Notes: generated by a model from the letters alone, not told the origin. A stretch of 6,016 nt of DNA from UBA2767 sp964194535 (GCA_964194535.1 CAXMMX010000204.1:1-6016), one strand, 5' to 3'. Positions 1 through 4,196 are shown, counted from the first letter of the stretch. Numbers and translations are program-made.

Positions 1-105
1 TATCGTCCTCCGGCCCCACAAGCCATCTTGCCACCGGCAAACCGGCTGGCCTACGCTATGGAGCGGGCCAGCCTACCGCAGGTCCAAAACCGTGCCAGAC
101 TCTAA
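1..105 (+). CDS. C-terminal tail of a DDE integrase-type transposase (partial at left edge)
   Basis: Reading frame 1 is open from the window edge to a TAA at 103-105, giving 34 residues that begin YRPPAPQAILPP. Tails of the form (SLG)YRPPAPE followed by a proline- and alanine-rich end are typical of integrase-core (rve) transposases of the IS3/IS481 type; this is recalled from family knowledge, not from a search. The catalytic domain lies off the window, so activity cannot be judged. The tandem repeat 12 bases after the stop fits the 3' end of such an element. Frames 2 and 3 are also open here, so frame choice rests only on the tail motif. It could instead be a chance open frame in GC-rich noncoding DNA. 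Confidence 0.42.
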   Translation, partial: YRPPAPQAILPPANRLAYAMERASLPQVQNRARL

Positions 106-116
106 CTCTGGAGCTG

Positions 117-162
117 GACCACCAAAGGGACCCCGGTCAGACCACCAAAGGGACCCCGGTCA
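117..162. repeat. Perfect tandem duplication of a 23-bp unit, probable transposon end repeats
   Basis: Two identical, directly adjacent 23-bp units occupy 117-139 and 140-162. The unit starts GACCACCAAAGGG and ends ACCCCGGTCA. Duplicated or multiple terminal repeats of about 20-25 bp are known at the ends of IS21-type and some related integrase-type elements. The position just after the partial transposase stop supports this being the right end of that element. Which base is the true terminus cannot be told. The unit resembles the R1-R6 repeat only loosely: both run from GG-CCA to an ACCC-type end. Confidence 0.7.
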
Positions 163-391
163 GGGCTACCGCCCGTAGTCCCGGCCTCTTCCAATCACGT
201 TGCACTCTTACATCGGGTCTGGGCCGCTTCTCACCCACGGCGAGCGCTTTCTTATGCTATGCTCAGCCCAAGTGCCCGGTGGAAAGACTTCTCGGTTAGG
301 GAGAAGACTGGGCATGGCGGGCGCTCCTGTTTACTTGCGCAACAGCATTTCAGAGCAGTGAACGCCCGCATCCTTTCCTCCATAAGAAAAG
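163..391. other. Gene-free leader between transposon end and first array repeat, with structured DNA
   Basis: I see no convincing gene between the tandem repeat and the small secreted-protein gene at 443. Frame 3 of the plus strand stays open from 3 to 299 but has no start signal and a cysteine/proline/serine-rich translation, so I treat it as chance. The notable content is a set of dyads in the right half, described separately at 242-326, and a weaker one: CTGTT at 327-331 with AACAG at 341-345. No clear promoter was found. Confidence 0.5.
242..326. other. Long bulged dyad, candidate structured RNA or structured DNA site
   Basis: The core is 273-314. TGCCCGGT (273-280) pairs with ACTGGGCA (307-314) over eight pairs including one G-T. 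Stacked directly inside, CTTCTC (288-293) pairs with GAGAAG (301-306) around a 7-base loop, leaving a 7-base one-sided bulge GGAAAGA at 281-287. An outer stem, GAGCGC (242-247) with GCGCTC (321-326), could close the whole element. Fourteen near-perfect core pairs are more than expected by chance. There is no U-tract, so it is not a simple terminator. I do not recognise it as SRP RNA, 6S, tmRNA or a known riboswitch. It sits about 80 bases left of the first array repeat. Confidence 0.45.
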
Positions 392-411
392 GGCCAGCGC
401 AATGCTGACCC
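392..411 (+). repeat. Array repeat R1 (exact consensus)
   Basis: Sequence GGCCAGCGCAATGCTGACCC, preceded by CCATAA at 380-385 and GAAAAG. GGCCAGC pairs imperfectly with GCTGACC (one C-A mismatch) around the loop GCAAT. It lies 31 bases before the start codon of the secreted-peptide gene. Confidence 0.9.
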
Positions 412-442
412 GTTCATTCTTGTAAACATTGGAGTTATTAGG

Positions 443-625
443 ATGAGAAAAGCTATTGCGATCATCGGTGCCGTCATTGTCCTCTGGCAGACGCCCGGGA
501 CCGTCACCGCACAGCCCTCATTCCCCGATGTATCCATGCACAAGCAGTGTTCGGACGGATGGTTCTGGAACAAAAGACTGAAGAAATGCGTGCGGGTGCC
601 CCGCGGCTCCTTTTCAGGCGGCTGA
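443..625 (+). CDS. Small secreted two-cysteine protein, unknown function
   Basis: This 60-residue protein starts with a clear signal peptide: positive RK at 2-3, a hydrophobic stretch at about 4-15 and a likely cleavage after TVTA at about residue 23. The mature part is only about 37 residues, with two cysteines (36 and 49) in a C-x-DGWFWN-x6-C context that could form one disulfide. The spacing recalls the short CPPG-x-W-x-C motif of many small secreted proteobacterial proteins, but I do not recognise a named family. The C-terminus is basic and glycine-rich. ATG at 443 is supported by GGAG at 431-434, and the start lies 31 bases after R1, so any promoter must be in the short leader or upstream of the repeat. 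Product is probably periplasmic or exported. Confidence 0.7.
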   Translation: MRKAIAIIGAVIVLWQTPGTVTAQPSFPDVSMHKQCSDGWFWNKRLKKCVRVPRGSFSGG

Positions 626-673
626 TCGTGCTCTAAACCCGCCGTTCCACCATCAGATTCTTCACTGAAAGCG

Positions 674-691
674 GTCGAGCACCAACTCGAC
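674..691. terminator. Small hairpin downstream of the secreted-peptide gene
   Basis: GTCGAG (674-679) and CTCGAC (686-691) form a six-pair stem with a 6-base loop, about 50 bases after the stop of the 60-aa gene. There is no T-run after it on either strand, so it is a weak terminator candidate or only a stabilising 3' hairpin. Confidence 0.25.
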
Positions 692-722
692 GTTGCCCCG
701 TGATGCACCATAACAAAAAAAA

Positions 723-742
723 GGCCAGCGCAATGCTGACCC
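723..742 (+). repeat. Array repeat R2 (exact consensus), terminator-like on the minus strand
   Basis: Exact copy of GGCCAGCGCAATGCTGACCC, preceded by GCACCATAACA (705-715) and a run of eight A at 715-722. Read on the minus strand this is a GC-rich hairpin followed by eight T, a textbook intrinsic terminator shape. It is placed about 110 bases after the stop of the minus-strand 65-aa gene, so it probably ends that transcript. The left flank is shared with R6. Confidence 0.9.
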
Positions 743-850
743 TTAATTTACTGTGTGCCTTTGATGCGTTTTGAGAGGCGGTGCGGATTTCGCGGGCAAG
801 TGTATCTGATTTCGATGACGAAGCGGAGACCGGAAAGCGTACGCCGAGTT

Positions 851-1048
851 TTACTTATTCTTACCTAGAAATTCCTCTTGAAGCCGCTTCTCTAGCTCGA
901 CCAAATCATCTGGTAAGGGCATGCCCATTGCGCGGATTTCGGCGAGCTTCTCATGCAGCAATTGCTGAAGCTCGTGTGCGTCCTCTGGCTGATTTTCGAA
1001 CTGCTCAAGCAGCAGATTTATCTTCGTAATTGTACTCTCAAAAGCCAT
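851..1048 (-). CDS. 65-aa charged helical protein, conserved-hypothetical type
   Basis: The start at 1048 (MAFESTITKI) is chosen because AAGGT lies about 8 bases upstream. The frame stays open further, back into repeat R3, but that extension is not protein-like. The product is acidic and almost entirely helix-forming: an amphipathic segment at 5-41 with leucines in heptad-like spacing, a short break at MGMPLPDD (41-48), then a second helix ELEKRLQEEF to a lysine-rich end. It looks like a small two-helix or coiled-coil protein. I have the impression of similar short proteins with a QPEDxHEL...GMPxPDDLV pattern in alphaproteobacteria but know of no function. It has no signal peptide or membrane segment. 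It is the only gene between R2 and R3, facing opposite to its neighbours. Confidence 0.65.
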   Translation of the reverse strand: MAFESTITKINLLLEQFENQPEDAHELQQLLHEKLAEIRAMGMPLPDDLVELEKRLQEEFLGKNK

Positions 1049-1085
1049 CGAATCGACCTTACGCAGCTGGATTGCGTGTAAGAAT

Positions 1086-1115
1086 ACTATAGCCGCACAG
1101 GAGATTTTTTTACAA
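1086..1115 (-). promoter_or_regulatory. Possible promoter for the 65-aa gene
   Basis: On the minus strand, TTGTAA (complement of 1110-1115) and TATAGT (complement of 1086-1091) are 18 bases apart and lie about 40 bases upstream of the ATG at 1048. The match to a sigma-70 promoter is reasonable, but it is a single weak match. The rest of the gene-free stretch 1049-1353 holds repeat R3, the untranslated leader of the hydrolase gene and nothing else I can identify. Confidence 0.3.
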
Positions 1116-1226
1116 CAACCCCCATTAAGTTCAACTGGCTCCCAAGCATCCTTGCCAACAATGTGCGTGCTCACATATCTGGTGTTCAGAACATCCGCTT
1201 GACCTTCTTTTACCCCCATAAAAAAT

Positions 1227-1246
1227 GGCCAGCGCAATGCTGACCC
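1227..1246 (+). repeat. Array repeat R3 (exact consensus)
   Basis: Exact copy of GGCCAGCGCAATGCTGACCC, preceded by CCATAA (1216-1221) and AAAAT, and followed by CTACTT. It lies between the divergent 65-aa and hydrolase genes, upstream of both, so here it cannot be a terminator for either neighbour. Confidence 0.9.
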
Positions 1247-1353
1247 CTACTTCCTATGGACGAAAAAATACGTTGTGATGTAGGCAGAAACGATTTCAAT
1301 CCGACCGGGCATTGCGGCATGATAGCGACGGGCATTTGTGTGGGGGAAAACAC

Positions 1354-2316
1354 ATGGCAACGGATCGAGACAAGTTTCAGCCCGTGCAGGGCTTAGTGAC
1401 GCCGCGTTTCGCCGGTCTTTCGACATTCATGCGCCTGCCCCATGTACCGCTTGAAGAGGCGGGCGAGGTCGATATAGGGCTGATTGGCGTGCCGTGGGAC
1501 GGCGGCACGACCAACCGGCCCGGCCCGCGCCACGGCCCGCGTCAGATGCGCGAAATGTCGTCAATGATCCGCCAGATCCATCACGTCTCAAAGCGCTCGC
1601 CGTTCAAGAATGCCAATTGCGCCGATCTCGGCGATTGCCCGGTCAACCCGGCCGATGTCAACGACGCACTCGCCCGAGTCGAAGCCTATTACCAAGAGAT
1701 CGTCGCGGCGGGCATCAAGCCTTTGTCGGCTGGCGGCGACCACCTTATTTCCCTGCCGATCCTGCGAGCGCTTGGCGGCAAGGAACCAGTCGGTATGGTC
1801 CATTTCGATGCTCATACCGACTTGTTCGATTCCTATTTCGGCGGTTTTCGCTTCACACATGGCACACCTTTCCGCCGGGCCATCGAGGAAGGCGTGCTCG
1901 ATCCTGAACGGATGATACAGATCGGCCTGCGCGGTTCCATGTACGATTTAGAGGATCGCGAATTTGGCGAGAAAAACGGCGTGCGCCTGATGGATATCGA
2001 AGAAGCGGTGGCGCTGGGTCCGGAAAAAGTGATGGCTGAGGCGCGCAAGGTGGCGGGCGATGGCCGCACCTATGTGAGCTTCGATATCGACTGTCTCGAC
2101 CCGGCTTTTGCGCCCGGCACCGGCACTCCGGAGGTCGGCGGATTCACCAGCCGCGAGGCGCAGTTCCTGCTACGCGGCCTCTCCGGTCTCGACATTATCG
2201 GTGCCGACGTGGTCGAGGTCTCGCCGCCGTTCGACCCGTCCGGCTATACCGCGCTTGCCGGCGTCACCATGATGTTTGAGTTGCTGTGCGTGATGGCCGA
2301 CGGCGCTGCTAACTGA
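1354..2316 (+). CDS. Agmatinase/guanidino-acid hydrolase of the ureohydrolase family
   Basis: This 320-residue protein is a full-length manganese ureohydrolase (arginase/agmatinase family), which hydrolyses a guanidino compound to urea and an amine in the cytosol. All six metal ligands are visible: H130 in GGDH, D152, H154 and D156 in DAHTD, and D244 and D246 in SFDIDCLDP. From memory, the N-terminal PRFAGLSTFMRLP, IGVPWDGGTTNR and HHVS segments resemble Pseudomonas guanidinopropionase/guanidinobutyrase (GpuA/GbuA) more than classical SpeB. The substrate may therefore be 3-guanidinopropionate or 4-guanidinobutyrate rather than agmatine; this is inference. ATG at 1354 is preferred over an upstream in-frame TTG at 1312 because GGGGGA sits about 7 bases before it. 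No transporter or regulator accompanies it. It is alone between R3 and R4, and its GC-rich codon use contrasts with the minus-strand genes. Confidence 0.92.
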   Translation: MATDRDKFQPVQGLVTPRFAGLSTFMRLPHVPLEEAGEVDIGLIGVPWDGGTTNRPGPRHGPRQMREMSSMIRQIHHVSKRSPFKNANCADLGDCPVNPADVNDALARVEAYYQEIVAAGIKPLSAGGDHLISLPILRALGGKEPVGMVHFDAHTDLFDSYFGGFRFTHGTPFRRAIEEGVLDPERMIQIGLRGSMYDLEDREFGEKNGVRLMDIEEAVALGPEKVMAEARKVAGDGRTYVSFDIDCLDPAFAPGTGTPEVGGFTSREAQFLLRGLSGLDIIGADVVEVSPPFDPSGYTALAGVTMMFELLCVMADGAAN

Positions 2317-2322
2317 ACCAGT

Positions 2323-2342
2323 ACGATTGTGCCTGCAATCGT
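2323..2342. terminator. Hairpin just after the hydrolase gene
   Basis: ACGATTG (2323-2329) and CAATCGT (2336-2342) form a perfect 7-pair stem with a 6-base loop, 6 bases after the stop codon. A T-rich run (2360-2368) follows only 17 bases later, so it may help end the transcript but is not a classic terminator. Confidence 0.4.
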
Positions 2343-2354
2343 CCAAACGGACTC

Positions 2355-2399
2355 GCCTCTTTTTATTTGGTGACTTGTCACCGCCACAAGAAAAGAGGC
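2355..2399. other. Nested inverted repeat that includes the left edge of R4
   Basis: GCCTCTTTT (2355-2363) is the perfect complement of AAAAGAGGC (2391-2399), whose last bases are the beginning of R4. Inside this stem lies a second dyad, GGTGAC-TT-GTCACC (2369-2382). The two together could extrude as a double-stem structure abutting the repeat. No equally strong partner is seen left of the other five repeats, so it may be specific to this junction. It could also act as the terminator of the hydrolase gene. Confidence 0.45.
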
Positions 2400-2416
2400 C
2401 AGCGCAATGCTGACTC
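2397..2416 (+). repeat. Array repeat R4 (one substitution)
   Basis: Matches the consensus except for T in place of C at position 19, which turns the outermost stem pair from G-C into G-T, so the hairpin is kept. It is preceded by CCACAA (2384-2389) instead of CCATAA, then GAAAAGA. Confidence 0.88.
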
Positions 2417-2458
2417 CCTAACCAAAATGCTGAGACTGATTACTCTAAGCTGCCCCGC

Positions 2459-2474
2459 CCTCATGAGGTAATAT
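2459..2474. promoter_or_regulatory. Palindrome overlapping a -10-like box upstream of the cupin gene
   Basis: CCTCATGAGG (2459-2468) is a perfect 10-base palindrome, followed directly by TAATAT (2469-2474), which resembles a -10 element and lies 28 bases before the cupin ATG. I see no good -35 at the right distance, which could mean an activated promoter. A palindrome touching a -10 box would suit a repressor or activator site, but this is weak evidence. Confidence 0.25.
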
Positions 2475-2501
2475 CGGCAATTGTTTATTGGGAGCAAATC
2501 C

Positions 2502-2915
2502 ATGAAATCGAGAATTGTGCGAGCCAATGAAGGCTCAACCAAGTTGGCACCGGCGGACAAGTTTGTTGGCCGGGTATTGCAGGATCAGGTGTTCGTGCCA
2601 GAAGACCCTTCGCGGCTGCGGGTTACCCGCGTCACCTTCACACCGGGTGGGCGGACCAATTGGCACACCCATGCGGTAGGCCAAATTCTCTATGTGCTAT
2701 CGGGCGCAGGGCGTTATCAGCTTGAGGGAGAAGCGGTACAAGAAATCCTGCCCGGCGACACGGTCATTATTCCCCCTGATGCACGCCACTGGCATGGCGC
2801 TGCGCCGGACCGGATGCTGTGCCATCTGGCGTTGTCGGAGTCCGATGATTCAGGCGCGGCCACCAACTGGCTGGAGCCTGTCAGCGACTCAGATTATACG
2901 GCTGCCACAGACTAG
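2502..2915 (+). CDS. Small metal-binding cupin, similar to cupin hydroxynitrile lyases
   Basis: This 137-residue single-domain cupin has its metal site at H55, H57 and Q61 (motif GGRTNWHTHAVGQ) and H96 (HWHGA). The ligand set and spacing equal those I recall for the manganese cupin hydroxynitrile lyase of Granulicella (H53, H55, Q59, H94), with a constant offset of two. The NWHTH and PPDARHWHGA blocks also match that group. It might cleave or form cyanohydrins, but most relatives are uncharacterised and may have other carbon-carbon lyase or isomerase roles. ATG at 2502 follows GGAG (2491-2494) by 7 bases and is preferred over the in-frame TTG at 2481. There is no signal peptide, so it is cytosolic. 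It is the sole gene between R4 and R5, ending 17 bases before R5. Confidence 0.85.
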   Translation: MKSRIVRANEGSTKLAPADKFVGRVLQDQVFVPEDPSRLRVTRVTFTPGGRTNWHTHAVGQILYVLSGAGRYQLEGEAVQEILPGDTVIIPPDARHWHGAAPDRMLCHLALSESDDSGAATNWLEPVSDSDYTAATD

Positions 2916-2932
2916 GCAGCAGAAATGAAAGG

Positions 2933-2952
2933 AGCCAGCGCAATGCTGACCC
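2933..2952 (+). repeat. Array repeat R5 (one substitution)
   Basis: Matches the consensus except for A in place of G at position 1, the outermost stem base. It is the only copy without CCAYAA on its left, which reads GCAGAAATGAAAG instead. It lies between the convergent cupin and nuclease genes. Read on the minus strand, the hairpin is followed by a T-rich run and could end the nuclease transcript. Confidence 0.88.
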
Positions 2953-2964
2953 TGCTCTCAGCAG
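2952..2964. terminator. Small hairpin overlapping the end of R5
   Basis: CTGCT (2952-2956) pairs with AGCAG (2960-2964) around a 3-base loop, directly right of R5 and 25 bases beyond the nuclease stop. It is short, without a T-run of its own, so it is a weak candidate. Confidence 0.2.
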
Positions 2965-2989
2965 GAGAACCGTTCGTGATGCCTGCAAA

Positions 2990-3433
2990 CTAGTCACACC
3001 ATGGCCGGGGCGTTTTCGGGCATCTTGTCTTTCCGCATATAAATGGCACCGCCAAGCCTTCTGCTATCAGTATCTCTCCGACATCTTGCCCATTGGTTTT
3101 AAGCAAACCGCAGGAGCGGCCATAGTTGCAATTCCTTGTCCCTTCGGTACCCGGCTTGCAAGCGCAGCGGACAATCGTCAATTCCAGAGGGTCGGCCTGT
3201 ACGAGTTCCCTTAGACGGTTTGTGGCATTAACGCCAAGCCGCCCCTCGTCCTCGCATTTGGCATTTCGGATTTCAGGAGTGTTGAATCCAACGAGGCGGA
3301 TGTTCGACCTGCGTCCATCAACAGCTATCGTATCGCCGTCGATAACGCGCACGCTGGCAGGTTCTATCTGCTCCGCCATTGCAGGAGTTGCAAACAGGGT
3401 CAAAGCCAGAAGACTGAGCGCGATTGTTCTCAT
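2990..3433 (-). CDS. Secreted staphylococcal-nuclease-like (thermonuclease) protein
   Basis: The 147-residue product starts MRTIALSLLALTLFATPAMA, a clean signal peptide with cleavage after A20, so it acts in the periplasm or outside the cell. The rest is one SNase domain: VIDGDT (30-35), IRLVGFNTPE (45-54), YGRSCG (104-109) and the GLAVPF region (126-131). By alignment to staphylococcal nuclease from memory, D34, R46, E54 and R106 match Asp21, Arg35, Glu43 and Arg87. The calcium ligand Asp40 is replaced by N51. Eight cysteines (60, 90, 92, 102, 108, 133, 138, 146) suggest several disulfides. A start at 3433 is chosen because the signal peptide begins there; the frame is open further upstream but not protein-like. 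It lies 49 bases after the 164-aa gene and is probably cotranscribed with it. Confidence 0.85.
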   Translation of the reverse strand: MRTIALSLLALTLFATPAMAEQIEPASVRVIDGDTIAVDGRRSNIRLVGFNTPEIRNAKCEDEGRLGVNATNRLRELVQADPLELTIVRCACKPGTEGTRNCNYGRSCGLLKTNGQDVGEILIAEGLAVPFICGKTRCPKTPRPWCD

Positions 3434-3482
3434 AACCCTATTTCTTCGGCTTCCACTCCCGCGCCAGTCGCTGCGCTTCGGC

Positions 3483-3977
3483 TCATCGCCTATGATCGGT
3501 TCTAAGTTCTCCCTCGTACCGCCCTTTTTCATAGCGTGCGTTATGCAAATGTGCATAGCCACTGGCGTGGCGGCTGACCTCTGCGAGTCGTTCGCATTCC
3601 TCGATAACGTTATCTAGAAATGCAGCAACATTGGGGGTGTCTAGCCAAGCAATCCAAGCATCGAGGTCGCGAGCATCCAGTTCAGTGTAACGGGGGAACC
3701 AAGCGAGCCATTCCCCACGCCAGTGATAATTTTCTTGGTCGCTGTTTATTTCGAGAACGTGCACGAAACGCTTCGCTTCTTCTCGGTCCTTGGGCACAGG
3801 TTCGTGCTGAGCAATTAGCAATATCTCATTATTTGTATCGAACGGAGGGTCACCCATTTCCGAGTCGGGGAACCAATACCAGAAATGCCCATCCGGACAA
3901 TTGAACCAGTTGCCGCCATGATCAAACAAGGCATCTTTAGAAATCGCTAGTTCAATTCCACTGGGTAACTTTGGCAT
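3483..3977 (-). CDS. 164-aa soluble protein, unrecognised, upstream of the secreted nuclease
   Basis: The start at 3977 is well fixed by a strong Shine-Dalgarno, GAGGAGGT, ending 6 bases upstream. The protein is acidic and unusually rich in tryptophan and aromatic residues (GGNWFNCPDGHFWYWFPDSE at about 22-41, then YHWRGEWLAWFPRY). A helical C-terminal half ends in a basic tail. It has no signal peptide or membrane segment and I recognise no catalytic motif. The character (small, acidic, aromatic-rich, next to a secreted nuclease) is compatible with a SMI1/KNR4-like or other immunity-type protein, but that is speculation from context. It is the first gene of a two-gene minus-strand unit filling the R5-R6 module. 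Base composition is visibly lower in GC than the hydrolase gene, suggesting separate origins of the modules. Confidence 0.75.
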   Translation of the reverse strand: MPKLPSGIELAISKDALFDHGGNWFNCPDGHFWYWFPDSEMGDPPFDTNNEILLIAQHEPVPKDREEAKRFVHVLEINSDQENYHWRGEWLAWFPRYTELDARDLDAWIAWLDTPNVAAFLDNVIEECERLAEVSRHASGYAHLHNARYEKGRYEGELRTDHRR

Positions 3978-3982
3978 TAAGT

Positions 3983-4011
3983 TACCTCCTCTCATTGGTG
4001 ATATGCACCAA
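3983..4011 (-). promoter_or_regulatory. Strong ribosome binding site with an adjacent inverted repeat
   Basis: On the minus strand, AGGAGGT (complement within 3983-3990) precedes the 164-aa start. Immediately upstream, TTGGTG (3995-4000) and CACCAA (4006-4011) form a perfect 6-base dyad with a 5-base spacer. In DNA this could be an operator; in RNA it is a small hairpin just ahead of the ribosome site. No clear -35/-10 pair was found between it and R6. Confidence 0.4.
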
Positions 4012-4040
4012 CGTAGTCTAGACGCACCATAACAGAAATG

Positions 4041-4060
4041 GGCCAGCGCAATGCTGACCC
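4041..4060 (+). repeat. Array repeat R6 (exact consensus), last copy
   Basis: Exact copy of GGCCAGCGCAATGCTGACCC. It is preceded by GCACCATAACA (4024-4034), identical to the left flank of R2, then GAAATG. The right flank CTTT lets the stem extend further (GAAATG side with CCTTT side). It is the rightmost copy; the array ends 119 bases before the IS6 element. Confidence 0.9.
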
Positions 4061-4179
4061 CTTTGTTCGTTAGGAAATGAAATAAAGAGAGATGCCGATA
4101 ACCCAATATATTTAGTAAATTTGGATAAATAAATCTTTCTTCCTTACGATTAATTCCGGTTCAATAGGGGCGTCCTGAG
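4061..4179. other. AT-rich remnant between the last repeat and the IS element
   Basis: This stretch holds no gene that I can find and is the most AT-rich part of the window (for example 4108-4140). If the array once continued, this may be the left end of a sixth module cut off by the insertion sequence, whose right part was lost. There is no repeat copy to the right of the IS. That reading is inference; it may simply be intergenic DNA. Confidence 0.35.
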
Positions 4180-4196
4180 GGCATTGTCACGGCAAC
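4180..4196 (+). repeat. Left terminal inverted repeat of the IS6-family element
   Basis: GGCATTGTCACGGCAAC matches the right end with four differences, sharing GGCAT-GTCAC and the inner AAC. It lies 39 bases before the transposase start. Confidence 0.65.

Larger units (their letters stand above)
392..4060. other. Cassette-like array: five gene modules delimited by six direct repeats
   Basis: Six copies of one 20-bp sequence, all in the same orientation, separate five modules. Start-to-start distances are 331, 504, 1170, 536 and 1108 bases. Every module holds one gene, or in the last case a two-gene unit, and no repeat falls inside a recognised gene. The genes are unrelated in function and face both ways (+, -, +, +, --). 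Five of six repeats are also preceded by CCATAA or CCACAA and an A-rich 5-9 base tract, so the conserved site is about 32 bp. Similarity stops abruptly on the right. The repeats and layout are directly seen; calling it a mobile cassette array is inference. Confidence 0.6.

Noticed and set aside
3..299. Long open run in plus frame 3 at the left edge
   Set aside because: It has no start or ribosome site, runs through the 23-bp tandem repeat and translates into a cysteine/proline-rich sequence without any domain.
331..711. Minus-strand open frame opposite the secreted-peptide gene
   Set aside because: It covers repeat R1 and the antisense of a gene with a signal peptide and Shine-Dalgarno; the composition is not protein-like.
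1049..1237. N-terminal extension of the 65-aa protein into repeat R3
   Set aside because: The repeat reads as ALRWPF-like peptide in the same minus frame at several copies, an artefact of the repeat; the inner ATG has a ribosome site.
1312..1353. TTG start 14 codons upstream for the hydrolase
   Set aside because: The extension is poor in family-like sequence, and GGGGGA sits well before the ATG at 1354.
3434..3562. N-terminal extension of the nuclease
   Set aside because: It would bury the signal peptide inside the protein and overlap the end of the 164-aa gene; the signal peptide at 3433 decides the start.
392..4060. CRISPR array
   Set aside because: The repeat is regular, but the intervals are 311-1150 bases and contain complete genes; no Cas gene is present.
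392..4060. Classical integron with attC sites
   Set aside because: The repeats lack the paired RYYYAAC/GTTRRRY core sites, no IntI-type integrase is in the window, and gene orientation is mixed.
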